Assembly: GCA_014695295.1 (NCBI GenBank) | Contig: JACJNY010000037.1 | Location: forward strand, 32,102 to 96,101 | Direction: 5' to 3' | Source of the DNA: Microcoleus sp. FACHB-61 | GTDB taxonomy: Bacteria > Cyanobacteriota > Cyanobacteriia > Cyanobacteriales > Microcoleaceae | Length of the DNA: 64,000 nt | In this document: positions 1-8,819 of the stretch, piece after piece | Layout of the letters: every line of letters starts with the position of its first letter | Numbering within the stretch: the stretch's first letter is position 1 | Made by a program: the position numbers and the translations under genes | Notes under the pieces: model-generated | What the model was told of the DNA's origin: nothing | What the model saw: the letters and a program-made list of their open reading frames with translations, nothing else | The model's database searches: none

Positions 1-525
1 TGGCAACAATTCAAGCTAATCGAGCAGGGGTTTTCTGACTCCCCCGGCATCCGACTTTTTTATTTCAAAGGTGAATTAGAAATCTTGGCAGTTTCGCAAG
101 AACACGAAGTCTTCAGCGGTGTCATCGCCCTGTTGCTGGGTACGTATTTTGTAGAAAAAGAAATCGATTTTACTCCCACCGGAAGGTTTACCCAGGAAAA
201 AGAAGGAAAAGCATCCGCACAAGCAGACCAATCTTACTTAATTGGCAGAGCATCGGGAGGCATTGCAAACCTCTCGATCGAAGTTGTATTTACTAGCGAC
301 AACGAGAGCAAGTTGAATCGCTACCAAGCATTAGGAGTGCCCGAAGTTTGGTTTGGGAAGAATGGAGTATTTGGCCTCTATCATTTGCGATCGCACGGTT
401 ATGTAGAAATTGACCACAGCGAAGTTCTGCCCGGTTTAGACATCAACCTGCTGTCTCGCTGCTTGCTGATTGCTTCTAGGGTTGAAGCAGTTAAGGAATT
501 TCGGCGCGGGATTTCTGGGGTTTAG
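1..525 (+). CDS. Uma2-family (DUF820) putative endonuclease, 5' end outside window
   Basis: The reading frame is open from base 1, so the true start lies upstream; the first in-frame TTG at 85 is internal. The visible 174 residues carry the family phrase G-I-R-L-F-Y-F-K-G-E-L-E followed by SQEHE, and a later IEVVFTSD stretch where Uma2 proteins place PD-(D/E)XK-like acidic residues. Uma2 proteins are very numerous in filamentous cyanobacteria, are predicted restriction-endonuclease-fold enzymes, and have no established biological role. The C-terminus looks complete (stop at 523-525). Function beyond the fold is unknown. Confidence 0.8.
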   Translation, partial: WQQFKLIEQGFSDSPGIRLFYFKGELEILAVSQEHEVFSGVIALLLGTYFVEKEIDFTPTGRFTQEKEGKASAQADQSYLIGRASGGIANLSIEVVFTSDNESKLNRYQALGVPEVWFGKNGVFGLYHLRSHGYVEIDHSEVLPGLDINLLSRCLLIASRVEAVKEFRRGISGV

Positions 526-584
526 AGGAAAAGCGGGTTGGGCGATCGCTCCCCCATTTATAAATATATTGTTAGGATACAAGA

Positions 585-791
585 CTAATCTTTGTATTCT
601 TTCATTTGCTGGCGAATGGCTGCCTCAATCTTAGTATCGAAATCCGAATCTCCCACTTTCGTTATGATTGAATTCGAGCGCTTTTTCCGCCTGTCTAAGT
701 AGGCTTGCAGTGCAGCTTTATCCCCGCGATTTTTAAGAAAATAACGCTTCAATTCTCGATCGGACATTGCAGTATAATCTACTTGGCTCAT
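585..791 (-). CDS. Small DUF6887-type protein
   Basis: A 68-residue basic protein (YTAMSDRELKRYFLKNRGD near the N-terminus, then a KKR cluster). It matches the pattern of short cyanobacterial proteins classed as DUF6887, which usually sit directly after a DUF6888 gene. Its ATG (789-791) overlaps the TAA of the upstream gene (791-793) by one base, a TAATG junction typical of translational coupling. Such pairs resemble toxin-antitoxin or nucleic-acid-binding accessory genes, but no activity is established. The family name is from memory of the motif pattern. Confidence 0.7.
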   Translation of the reverse strand: MSQVDYTAMSDRELKRYFLKNRGDKAALQAYLDRRKKRSNSIITKVGDSDFDTKIEAAIRQQMKEYKD

Positions 792-967
792 TAAAATACC
801 TCCCCATTTCGAGCAATTTCAATCTCAATTTCCTCGTCATATCCAGCCAATACGAACAAGTTTTTGCTTCTCTCGTCAACACAGACGAGGTGAATAGGTT
901 GCAATGCCAAATATGTCAAGTAATAACTGATTCGATACAAACCCTCTAGCTGCGCGTAGGTAGGCAT
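791..967 (-). CDS. Small DUF6888-type protein
   Basis: A 58-residue ORF starting at the ATG complementary to 965-967. The translation begins MPTYAQLEGLYRISYYLTYL and ends IEIARNGEVF. It contains a conserved-looking LQPIHLVCVDERSKNLFVLAG core, predicted beta-rich. It overlaps the downstream 68-residue gene by one base. Cyanobacterial DUF6888 proteins have this length, this core and this neighbour, so the pair is very probably real. Role unknown; no catalytic motif is visible. Confidence 0.7.
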   Translation of the reverse strand: MPTYAQLEGLYRISYYLTYLALQPIHLVCVDERSKNLFVLAGYDEEIEIEIARNGEVF

Positions 968-1179
968 TCAAACCTAAAACTTTCTCAAAACAGGCGTGTA
1001 TTATAGCATTCCTGTTTCCGATCGCACTTTCACGCTCCAAGATAACGCCTGTCAGTGCAGCAAAGAGTTATGGAATTTGGTTGGTGGCTCTTGACAGTCA
1101 TGTATTACGAATGTAGTATAGGGTTGCGGTAGAAAAGCTCGATCGACCGACACCAGCAAACAAAATTGAGAAAAAACCT

Positions 1180-1473
1180 ATGCAACCCATCCGACAAGGC
1201 GACGTAATTCTCACCCCCGTACCGAAAATCGAAGGAGAAAAAAAACCTCACCTAACTCTCGCCGAAGGTGAAGTCACGGGACATTCTCACCAGATTATTG
1301 AGGGACAAGCTGAACTTTACGAAAAAGACGGCACTCTGTACTTGCGGGTGCTTTCACCGACAGCTTTATTGAGTCACGAAGAACACCATGCGATCGCAAT
1401 TCCCGAAGGTAATTGGATGGTGCGAATTCAGCGGGAATATGAGCCGCAAGGTTGGAGGTATGTCGCAGACTAA
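1180..1473 (+). CDS. Conserved small protein paired with a DUF6745 gene
   Basis: A 97-residue protein starting MQPIRQGDVILTPVPKI. The body has GEVTGHSHQI followed by several beta-like segments and ends with EYEPQGWRYVAD. The pattern suggests a compact beta fold; the HSH and two HH pairs could bind metal, but that is speculation. Its end overlaps the start of the next gene by 14 bases, so the two are almost certainly co-translated. I do not recognise a function. Confidence 0.7.
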   Translation: MQPIRQGDVILTPVPKIEGEKKPHLTLAEGEVTGHSHQIIEGQAELYEKDGTLYLRVLSPTALLSHEEHHAIAIPEGNWMVRIQREYEPQGWRYVAD

Positions 1474-2599
1474 GGTTAAAAAACTGACGCCAGAACAAGC
1501 AGCTTTGATTCCTGTTTATCGGGAAAAGTGGAGAGCGAGATCGCTTTCCACTGGCCCGATAAATCGCTCGCAAGCTGCGGAAACAATTAAAGCGGCTTAT
1601 TGTGCGATCGGCCTAAAAGCACCGGAAATCATTTTTGTCGATCGCCCCTACGAAGCTGCTGATATAATCCTCAGTCGATTTGACAATCCCAGCAGCGAAC
1701 TGCGGAGTCAATTCGAGACAAAACTACGCAGCCAGCTAGAAAAACAACTGCGGGGTTATTTGCGGGGCCAACTAGAAAGCGAACTGCAAAACCAACTGCA
1801 AACTCAACTGGAAGCTCGACTTTATACTCAACTGCAAACGCAATTGTGGGAGGCGGAGCGCAATTATTTAGCTGGCGAAATAGCAAGCCAATTGCCACCG
1901 GAACAGGTGATCGATGAGCGGAGTGGAGACATCCACTGGCACACACTAGGAAAACAAGTCAATAATTGCATTCAACCAGAATTGTGGGCTTGTTATGGCA
2001 GTTTATTAGATTTCTGCATTTCGGTTCTTAATTTACCTCATTGTTACGCCAGAAATTGGATAGTTTTTCAATCGATTGTCCGGGATTGCGGCTGGATTTA
2101 TCCCTATGACAAAGTTTGCATTGTTTGCGAAAAGCCGATCGCACTTTCTGCAGACAGCAACCACCGCTTGCACGCCGAAGGAAAACCGGCGGTACAATTT
2201 GCCGACGGTGTTTCGATTTACGCCTATCACGGCGTGATTTTACCCGAATGGTACGGCAGGCTGCACCCGCACCAGTGGCAGTCTAAGTGGGTGTTGAAGG
2301 AACAGAATGCGGAAGTTCGGCGCGCGTTAATTCAGGGAATTACTTACGATCGCATTTGTCAAGAATTAGCGGTGACAGAATTAGATAGTTGGCAGGAATA
2401 CACTCTCTTAAGCATCGAGTTTGACGATGATTTTGATATTAGGGGTAATGCAAAGCCAGTTTATTTGTTAAAAATGAGCTGTCCGAGCACGGGATTTATT
2501 CACGCTTTGCGAGTGCCGCCTGATGTGCGATCGGCTCAAGAAGCAATTCGCTGGGTAAATTGGGATATTGACCCAGAGGACTTTTCCGTGCAAACCTGA
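1460..2599 (+). CDS. DUF6745-type protein with an LxxQ tetrapeptide repeat
   Basis: The preferred start is the ATG at 1460, preceded by GGAGG at 1454-1458; the longer frame from 1388 lies inside the upstream gene. This gives 379 residues. Order: a helical N-terminus (LTPEQAALIPVYREKW), then residues about 80-135 made of four-residue units of the type L-x-x-Q/E, then a globular C-terminal half with CIVCEKPIALS, GVILPEWYGR and ITYDRICQELAV. Proteins with this C-terminal block are annotated as DUF6745 and are common in cyanobacteria with the same upstream partner. The repeat array is usually much shorter or absent (from memory). Function unknown. Confidence 0.75.
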   Translation: MSQTKVKKLTPEQAALIPVYREKWRARSLSTGPINRSQAAETIKAAYCAIGLKAPEIIFVDRPYEAADIILSRFDNPSSELRSQFETKLRSQLEKQLRGYLRGQLESELQNQLQTQLEARLYTQLQTQLWEAERNYLAGEIASQLPPEQVIDERSGDIHWHTLGKQVNNCIQPELWACYGSLLDFCISVLNLPHCYARNWIVFQSIVRDCGWIYPYDKVCIVCEKPIALSADSNHRLHAEGKPAVQFADGVSIYAYHGVILPEWYGRLHPHQWQSKWVLKEQNAEVRRALIQGITYDRICQELAVTELDSWQEYTLLSIEFDDDFDIRGNAKPVYLLKMSCPSTGFIHALRVPPDVRSAQEAIRWVNWDIDPEDFSVQT

Positions 2600-2853
2600 G
2601 TAATACCAATTTAAAAAAGCCTGGCTGCAATCATCAGTCTTATACCAATTGTTAAAAGTCACAGATCCCTGCGCCGGACTTAGGATCAGCCGTTTCCCTA
2701 GCCGAGTATCTGTACTTCACTCAACTGAAAACCGCTATTTTGACAAAAACATTAATTCATCAAACATTAATAACGTTCCCCCTGTGTGCCAGTTCAAAGG
2801 GTGGAATGCACATACCAGGGATCGCCCAAAAATGGTTAATAACATGAAGAAGA

Positions 2854-2880
2854 AGCCCACCCTCGGATAGAAGGTGGGCT
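2854..2880. terminator. Hairpin, possible bidirectional terminator
   Basis: Perfect 8-bp stem AGCCCACC (2854-2861) with GGTGGGCT (2873-2880) and an 11-base loop. Read on the minus strand it is followed by a TTCTTCTTC run, read on the plus strand by no T run. It could end minus-strand transcription coming from nrtD or from an RNA between 2881 and 3080. Confidence 0.45.
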
Positions 2881-3034
2881 CTGTTCATGCCAGCTTACCG
2901 ACAGCTAGGCAATCGGGTCTCTTGGCTGGTAGACGTAAAATATCGGAAAAAGATCCGAACGTCCGAAAAAACTTCTCGCCCACCATTAAGCTTCAGTTTA
3001 CCCAACCGGCTAGGGAAAATTGCGCCCGCAGCGC

Positions 3035-3057
3035 TGTTCCCCTGACATCGGGGAACA
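3035..3057. terminator. Strong 8-bp hairpin downstream of nrtD
   Basis: TGTTCCCC (3035-3042) pairs perfectly with GGGGAACA (3050-3057) around a 7-base loop. It lies 140 bases beyond the nrtD stop codon on the minus strand, so it may protect or end the nrtABCD mRNA. No T run follows directly, so factor-independent termination is uncertain. Confidence 0.4.
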
Positions 3058-3197
3058 CTGGGGCTTCAACTTTTCAATAGACTTCTGCAAAAAAGCTCGT
3101 CTTGGGCCTCCAGGATGCCTAACCCCTCCTCCCCACAAGAATTAAACTTGTTCCAAAAGTCTCATATTCTCCTCTTTAACTTTGATTTCTCAACCGA

Positions 3198-4043
3198 TTA
3201 GGCATCGTGATCGTGTGCAAAGCGACGGAACAGGAAATCTAGGGCGTAGTTCCGCAAATTGTAGTATTCCGGATCTTCCATCATTTGAACCCGATCGCGC
3301 GGACGCGGAAAAGGAATCTCCAGAACCTCGCCAATTGTCGCCGACGGGCCGTTAGTCATCATCACCAGTCGATCGGCCAAAAACAGCGCTTCGTCAATAT
3401 CGTGAGTAATCATCAACACCGTACAGCGGTGATCGTTCCAGATTTTCAGCAACTCTTCTTGCAATTCCTCCTTAGTAATTGCGTCCAGAGCACCAAAAGG
3501 TTCGTCTAAAATCAGCACTTTCGGGCGAATTGCCAAAGCGCGGGCGATCGAAACCCGCTGCTTCATCCCCCCCGAAATTTGCGGCGGTCTTTTCTCAGCA
3601 GCTTCTGTCAATCCCACCATCGCCAAATGCTCTTTGACGATCGCATTTTTTTCGACCTTCGACTTATTCGGAAATACAGCATTAACCGCCAGATAAACAT
3701 TTTCAAACACCGTCCGCCAAGGCAGCAAAGCGTAACCCTGAAACACCACCATGCGATCGGGGCCCGGCTTCGTAATCCGCTGCCCGTTAATCGTCACGGT
3801 GCCCTGGCTCGGATGGCTAAAACCCGACACCATATTTAACAGTGTTGATTTGCCGCAGCCCGAGTGTCCGATCAGAGTAATAAACTCTCCCTCAGCTACA
3901 TTCAGATTGACGTTTTCTAAAGCCCTGTAACCGTTTGGATATTCTTTGTAAACATTGTCCATCACCAAAAAAGGCTGGCGGCGATCGTTCTTAGACTTGC
4001 TTTTGGTTTTGGTATTCGTCTGGTTGAGAGAAGTATTAATCAT
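3198..4043 (-). CDS. nrtD: Nitrate/nitrite ABC transporter ATP-binding protein NrtD
   Basis: This 281-residue protein is the second ATPase of the cyanobacterial nitrate importer and powers uptake across the inner membrane. A lysine-rich N-terminal tail (residues 1-25) precedes a complete ATPase domain: Walker A GHSGCGKST at 59-67, Q-loop near FQGYALLPWR, signature ISGGMKQR at 156-163, Walker B VLILDEPF near 177-183, and the H-loop ITHDIDEAL. It lacks the long C-terminal extension of NrtC. It is the last gene of nrtABCD, 173 bases after nrtC. The paralogous CmpD (bicarbonate) is the main alternative; operon context cannot exclude it by eye. Confidence 0.88.
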   Translation of the reverse strand: MINTSLNQTNTKTKSKSKNDRRQPFLVMDNVYKEYPNGYRALENVNLNVAEGEFITLIGHSGCGKSTLLNMVSGFSHPSQGTVTINGQRITKPGPDRMVVFQGYALLPWRTVFENVYLAVNAVFPNKSKVEKNAIVKEHLAMVGLTEAAEKRPPQISGGMKQRVSIARALAIRPKVLILDEPFGALDAITKEELQEELLKIWNDHRCTVLMITHDIDEALFLADRLVMMTNGPSATIGEVLEIPFPRPRDRVQMMEDPEYYNLRNYALDFLFRRFAHDHDA

Positions 4044-4104
4044 GGGTTTGGGAAATTGTGAGTGGGTGATGGGCGAAGGAAGAAGGAAGAGGCAATAGGG
4101 AAGA

Positions 4105-4190
4105 ATGAAGAGGCAATTACTAACTAGAATTAGCAGTTAACAATTAACAATTAACTACTAACAACCAACAACTAAGAATTAGCAATTACC
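4105..4190. repeat. Degenerate 7-bp tandem repeat in the nrtC-nrtD spacer
   Basis: Units of the type TTAACAA and CTAACAA run through this spacer in imperfect heptamers. It belongs to the heptamer class seen in many other intergenic regions of the window. It lies within the presumed nrt transcript, so it would be transcribed but not translated. Confidence 0.6.
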
Positions 4191-4216
4191 CTGTTTTTAT
4201 CCAAATAAAAACCGCT

Positions 4217-6217
4217 TTAAGCAGCTCTGCGGCCGGAATCGAGTATAACTTCAGCCATCGTGAAATCGCGTTTAATCGCCAGATTGTTGAGATAGCCGAT
4301 CGGATCGTCAGCATTAAACACCGAGCCGTCAAACAAGCTGAGAGAACCGCGAGTGTAATTAATATCAGCCATCCCCAGCTCTCGCGCCGCCGTGCTGAAC
4401 GCACCGACTCGCACCACCCGCTCCAGAATTTCCACCCAGTTGCGCGGGAACACTGTATCGCCCCAGCGCGCCATCTGCACCATGTGCCAGAGTTGTTCGG
4501 TGCGGCTTGGGCGATTCACCCCCTCTCCAGAAAACAAGTGGTGGGCATATTCCCGCATCGGAGTATCGAGGTTGCAAGCAACAGATTTCGGGTCGCCTAG
4601 TTGGATGTAATTCTTGTCGGTGGCGACGTACTCCCTTCCCGCGACAATTTCCGAAACCTCGGCGGCGTGATTTGGATCGGCGCAATAGTTGCAAGCTTCC
4701 AGCAAAGCTTTGACTAGAGCAATGTGAGTGTTGGGATAAGCATTTGCCCAGTCTTCCCGCACCCCCAAAATTTTTCCCGGGTGCCCCGGCCACAGTTCCA
4801 AATCTGTCGCCACCGTAAAGCCGACTCCTTCCATCGAGGCCCGCAAGTTCCAAGGTTCGCCGACGCAGAAACCGTCAATCGTGCCACCCTGCAAGTCAAC
4901 GATCATTTGAGCCGGTGGGATATTTTTCAGCAACACATCGCGATCCGGGTCAATGCCGCCGGAAGCCAGCCAGTAACGCAGCAACAGGTTGTGCATCGAA
5001 GAAGGGTGCACGATCGCCATACGGTGCGTTTGCGCGGGCGTTCTCTGGAGCATTTTTTTAAAGTCTGCCAGAGTGTAGATCCCTTGGTCGTAAAAGCGCC
5101 TCGCCAGGGTAATTCCGTTACCGTTGCGGCTCATGGTGAGGGCTGTAACCGTCGGAATCGGCTTTTCTTGGTGGCCTCCCAAGCTCAACCACATCGCCAT
5201 CCCAGAAGGCATTTGGGCTGCGTCTAAGTAACCTGCGGCGATGCCGTCTACGATGCCGCGCCAGCTTGTTTCCCGCACCAGGTGGACTTCATCGAGGCCG
5301 TGCTTGGCAAAAAAGCCTTTTTCTTTGGCGATCGCGAGGGGAGCGCAGGCTGCGAGGGGGACGAAGCCGAGTTCGAGGTTGACTTTTTCTAGGCCGTGGC
5401 GGGCGATCGCGGGTACTTTCCGCGCCCGCAGTTTTTTGACGCGCTTCTGCTGGTTGAGGAAGTAAATCATTTCGCTGCGCAGGGCGTAGTAGCTGGGGTG
5501 TGAGACGACTTCCATGCGCTGGCGGGGGCGGGGGATGTCTACTTCGAGAATCCCGCCAATCTTCGATTCTGGGCCGTTGGTGAGCATGACGATGCGATCG
5601 CTCAACAACACCGCCTCATCCACATCGTGCGTTACCATCAGGGCGCTGATTTCGTACTCTTGGCAAATTTCCATCAACTTCTCTTGCAAGTTGCCGCGAG
5701 TCAAAGCATCCAAAGCGCCGAAGGGTTCGTCTAAGAGTAACAGTTTGGGGCGCAGGGCCAGAGCACGGGCGATCGCCACGCGCTGTTTTTGTCCGCCAGA
5801 CAGCAGTGCGGGTTGCTTATCAGCGTGGGGCGTCAAACCCACCATGTCGATGTGTTTTTGAATGATGTCGAGGCGTTCCGCCTTGGGTAAGCCTTTCATC
5901 ACCGAATCTACGGCTAGGGTAATGTTTTCTCTGACCGTCCGCCACGGTAGCAGCGAATAGTTTTGGAATACTACCATGCGATCGGGGCCTGGCTGGGTAA
6001 TTCTTTGCCCTTCAATTGTCACCAATCCTTCTGTCGGCAAATCCAAACCTGCGACCATATTTAGCAGCGTAGATTTGCCGCAGCCAGAGTGTCCAACTAA
6101 TGAGATAAATTCGCCTCTTTTAATTTCCAGATCGATGCCTTTGAGGGCTACGTATGTGCCACCGTCTGATAAATTAAAAACTTTTTCGACTTGTTCTACT
6201 GCAATCAAAACAGACAT
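4217..6217 (-). CDS. nrtC: Nitrate ABC transporter ATPase fused to a binding-protein-like domain, NrtC
   Basis: A 666-residue two-domain protein. Residues 1-260 are an ABC ATPase: Walker A GHSGCGKST 42-50, signature LSGGQKQR 140-147, Walker B LLLLDEPF 160-167, and THDVDEA. Residues about 280-660 resemble NrtA, with LGFVPLAACAPLAIAKEKGFF, GNGITLARRFY and FCVGEPWN. In cyanobacteria this tail is a regulatory domain that mediates ammonium inhibition of nitrate uptake (established for NrtC). The length of about 660 residues matches the family. The neighbours are nrtD 173 bases downstream and nrtB 306 bases upstream, the latter spacer being filled with heptamer repeats. CmpC is the alternative paralogue. 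Confidence 0.9.
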   Translation of the reverse strand: MSVLIAVEQVEKVFNLSDGGTYVALKGIDLEIKRGEFISLVGHSGCGKSTLLNMVAGLDLPTEGLVTIEGQRITQPGPDRMVVFQNYSLLPWRTVRENITLAVDSVMKGLPKAERLDIIQKHIDMVGLTPHADKQPALLSGGQKQRVAIARALALRPKLLLLDEPFGALDALTRGNLQEKLMEICQEYEISALMVTHDVDEAVLLSDRIVMLTNGPESKIGGILEVDIPRPRQRMEVVSHPSYYALRSEMIYFLNQQKRVKKLRARKVPAIARHGLEKVNLELGFVPLAACAPLAIAKEKGFFAKHGLDEVHLVRETSWRGIVDGIAAGYLDAAQMPSGMAMWLSLGGHQEKPIPTVTALTMSRNGNGITLARRFYDQGIYTLADFKKMLQRTPAQTHRMAIVHPSSMHNLLLRYWLASGGIDPDRDVLLKNIPPAQMIVDLQGGTIDGFCVGEPWNLRASMEGVGFTVATDLELWPGHPGKILGVREDWANAYPNTHIALVKALLEACNYCADPNHAAEVSEIVAGREYVATDKNYIQLGDPKSVACNLDTPMREYAHHLFSGEGVNRPSRTEQLWHMVQMARWGDTVFPRNWVEILERVVRVGAFSTAARELGMADINYTRGSLSLFDGSVFNADDPIGYLNNLAIKRDFTMAEVILDSGRRAA

Positions 6218-6261
6218 GATTTTCTTGCCTTTTTTGTAGGTTTGTTATTTCGCTAGATATT

Positions 6262-6512
6262 GATTGTTGACTGTTGACTGTTGACTGTTCGCTGTTCGCT
6301 GTTCGCTGTTGGTTGTGGACTGTTCGCTGTTGATATATAACAGCTAATAGTTAATACATTCCTGGATGCCTAAAACTGGTCTTTGAACTAACCAAAATAC
6401 TTTGTTTAATCCCTCAACAATAGTTTAAAAAACAGGTTTCTGAGCCTCGGAGTTCGTAATTCCTGTAACAGTCAACCGTGAACCGTCAACCGTGAACCGT
6501 CAACCGTTAACC
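6262..6512. repeat. Two heptamer repeat blocks in the nrtB-nrtC spacer
   Basis: Block one (6262-6332) is made of GTTGACT units that change midway to GTTCGCT units. Block two (6471-6512) alternates CAACCGT and GAACCGT. Both keep a strict 7-bp register although the unit sequence changes. They widen the spacer between two genes of one transport operon to more than 300 bases. Confidence 0.85.
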
Positions 6513-6523
6513 CATCGAATTAG

Positions 6524-7369
6524 CTACTTTCCTTGAGGGGGAGCAATTTTTTGCTGCAACCAAGCCATCATGCGATCGAGCAACAAACCAACAGCCCCAA
6601 TGTAGAACACCGCTAACAGAATTTCGCTGATGTAGTTTTGCTGGTAAGCATTCCAAATAAAGAAGCCGATACCCGTAATCCCAGACATCACGATTTCTGC
6701 TGCAATAATCGCCAGCCAAGCCAAACCGATCGCAATTCTCAATCCTGTGAAGATATAAGGAAGCGCCGACGGAAACAAAATATTCATGTAATATTCCTGA
6801 CGAGAAAGCTGCAGCACTTTCGCCACGTTGTTGTAATCGTCGGGAATTTGGCGAACACCTTCAGCCGTGTTGATTAAAATCGGCCAAACTGAAGTGATAA
6901 AAATCACGAACAAAGCAGAAGGTTCGTTTTGTTGCAGTGCAGCCAGGGCGATCGGCACCCAAGCCAAAGGCGCCACCATCCGCAAAAACTGGAAAATCGG
7001 ATCTAAAGCCTTGTTCAAGAAGGGATTCGTACCTACCACAACTCCCATGCTGATTCCCACAGCGGCCGCGAGAGTGTAGCCTTTTGCCACCCGTTCCAAA
7101 CTAGCCATAGTCTGCCAAAATAAGCCGACTCCGTAGGTTTTGGAGTTCATAAAAGGATACATCAATAAGATGCGCGTCCGTTCGTCAGTCCAAACGCTGA
7201 GCGGCCCTGGCAATTTGATAATTCCCAAACCCGACAGCAACTGCCAAACTAACAGAAATCCAATTACTCCCAAAATTGGCGGCAAGATATTCGGGGAATT
7301 CTTCTTCCAAAACTCGCCAAATGCTCCTTGGGCATCGACTCCGCCTCTCCGATTTGCGCTGACAGCCAT
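6524..7369 (-). CDS. nrtB: Nitrate ABC transporter permease NrtB
   Basis: A 281-residue integral membrane protein of the binding-protein-dependent permease family. Several hydrophobic helices are visible (ILGVIGFLLVWQLLSGLGII near 37-56, and ALFVIFITSVWPILIN). The coupling region has the EAA-type pattern, with a run of Leu-Pro-Tyr-Ile-Phe-Thr-Gly-Leu-Arg. As a homodimer it would form the channel served by NrtC and NrtD. It lies 64 bases after nrtA and belongs to the same minus-strand operon. The length fits the family (about 275-280 residues). Confidence 0.9.
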   Translation of the reverse strand: MAVSANRRGGVDAQGAFGEFWKKNSPNILPPILGVIGFLLVWQLLSGLGIIKLPGPLSVWTDERTRILLMYPFMNSKTYGVGLFWQTMASLERVAKGYTLAAAVGISMGVVVGTNPFLNKALDPIFQFLRMVAPLAWVPIALAALQQNEPSALFVIFITSVWPILINTAEGVRQIPDDYNNVAKVLQLSRQEYYMNILFPSALPYIFTGLRIAIGLAWLAIIAAEIVMSGITGIGFFIWNAYQQNYISEILLAVFYIGAVGLLLDRMMAWLQQKIAPPQGK

Positions 7370-7433
7370 CTTGTTAATCTCCTATGTTTCTGCTGTTTTT
7401 TTCGAGACTCATTTATGCGAAGCTAAGACCCCA

Positions 7434-8819
7434 TCACACTTTTTTAATTGCCAAACTCTTAAGGTAAGCTTCGGGATTTTCTGGGTTAAATTCTTTGCCG
7501 TCAAAGAACTTCTCAATGCCGCGAGACGTACTTTTCGGAATGTCAGCATCAGCAACTCCGGCTAATTTAGCTGCTTTCTTCCAGATATCTGCGCGGTTGA
7601 CTTTATCGATGAGTGTCTTTTTGTCTGCCAAGGTTTTTGTCGGCAGGAAACCCCAGCGCACGCTTTCGGTTAAGAACCACAAATCGTGACTCTTGTAGGG
7701 ATAGGAAACGTTGCCTAGGTCGTCTTTCCAGTACAGCGGACTGCTCTTGAAGTCGTTGATGTCTGGTTTGCCGTCGCCCATGACATACTTGCCTTCATAA
7801 GGAGCCGTCAAAACCGTGGGAGATACGTCAAAGAAGTTTCTTCCAGAAACAATGGCGACTAATTCGGCTCGATGTTCGGGCTTGTCGCACCACTGCTGGG
7901 CCTCAATTAGTCCTGCGAGTAATGCTTCGGTGGCTTTGGGGTGTTTGTCTACCCAGTCGCCGCGAATAGCTAGATATTCCTCTGGGTGATCTTTCCAGAT
8001 TTCGGAGGTGAGGGCGGACATGAAGCCGATGTTTTCTTTGACAATCCGCAGCGGCCAGGGGTCGCCGGTGCTGAAACCGTCCATGCTTCCGGTTTTCATG
8101 TTAGCCACGGTTTGGGCGGCCGGTACTGTTAGCAGTTCGACATCTGCGTCGGGATTGATGCCGTTAGCTGCCAGCCAATAGCGAATCCACAAGTCTTGGT
8201 TAACTTTGGGAAAAGTGTAGGCTGCTTTGAAGGGAGTACCTGCTTGTTTGAGGCCTTTGATGTAGTCTTGGGCCGCTTGATCTAGTTTAAGTCCGAGACC
8301 TTTGCCTTGGTGTTTGGTCGCGATCGCAATTCCATTTCCATGAGTGTTCAACTGGGCTAGAACATACATCGGGATTTGGACGCTGTTTTTGGTAATCAGA
8401 CCTTTACTAATTAGATAAGGCATGGGCATTTGCCACTGGCCGCCGTCAATGCCGCCGCCGGCAGAGCCGATTTCTACGTTATCTCTGGCCGAGCCCCAGT
8501 TGGCTTGCTTAGCAATTGTTACCTCAGTCATGCCGTATTTGGCAAAAAAGCCTTTTTCTTGGGCAATGATTAAAGGTGCTGCTTCGACGATCGGGATGTA
8601 TCCCAATGAGATTTTAGTGCTTTCAATTCCTTCGACTCTTTTCTCGTTGGCAACAGCCACTACTGAGGTAGCCGCGGGTATTGCGCCGTCAGCACCGGCA
8701 GTTGCACCGGGTTCTGGAGGATTTCCCAAACAGCCTTTGAGCAGTATTGAACTGACTGCAGATGCACCTGCTGTAACGATAAATTTACGCCGAGAAAATT
8801 GCTCTGAAAATTTTGTCAT
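7434..8819 (-). CDS. nrtA: Nitrate-binding lipoprotein NrtA
   Basis: A 461-residue substrate-binding protein. The N-terminus has a twin-arginine-like motif SRRKFI (residues 9-14), a hydrophobic stretch, and a lipobox ending LLKGC with Cys30 as the likely lipidated residue, so it is a periplasmic lipoprotein. The binding domain has [19 protein letters not shown], the loop [16 protein letters not shown] (121-136) and [18 protein letters not shown]. The tail SLAIKKV matches NrtA/CmpA ends. The Lys in VKENIG (residue 261) favours an anion of nitrate type over CmpA, though only tentatively. It is the first gene of nrtABCD. I see no GTA-N8-TAC NtcA site directly upstream, and neither nirA nor narB is adjacent. 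Confidence 0.9.
   Translation of the reverse strand: MTKFSEQFSRRKFIVTAGASAVSSILLKGCLGNPPEPGATAGADGAIPAATSVVAVANEKRVEGIESTKISLGYIPIVEAAPLIIAQEKGFFAKYGMTEVTIAKQANWGSARDNVEIGSAGGGIDGGQWQMPMPYLISKGLITKNSVQIPMYVLAQLNTHGNGIAIATKHQGKGLGLKLDQAAQDYIKGLKQAGTPFKAAYTFPKVNQDLWIRYWLAANGINPDADVELLTVPAAQTVANMKTGSMDGFSTGDPWPLRIVKENIGFMSALTSEIWKDHPEEYLAIRGDWVDKHPKATEALLAGLIEAQQWCDKPEHRAELVAIVSGRNFFDVSPTVLTAPYEGKYVMGDGKPDINDFKSSPLYWKDDLGNVSYPYKSHDLWFLTESVRWGFLPTKTLADKKTLIDKVNRADIWKKAAKLAGVADADIPKSTSRGIEKFFDGKEFNPENPEAYLKSLAIKKV

Larger units (their letters stand above)
2603..3197. other. 595-bp intergenic region with hairpins, no convincing gene
   Basis: It separates convergent genes. Besides the two hairpins listed separately, an 11-base inverted repeat links TTTCCCTAGCC near 2692 to GGCTAGGGAAA near 3008. 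The short ORFs here lack ribosome sites and homology. The density of pairing segments between 2854 and 3057 suggests a structured RNA or a mobile-element remnant, but it matches no RNA family I can name with confidence. Confidence 0.4.

Noticed and set aside
2881..3080. Possible 6S RNA or cobalamin riboswitch
   Set aside because: Some stems resemble such RNAs, but the diagnostic boxes are not convincing and no cobalamin gene is adjacent.
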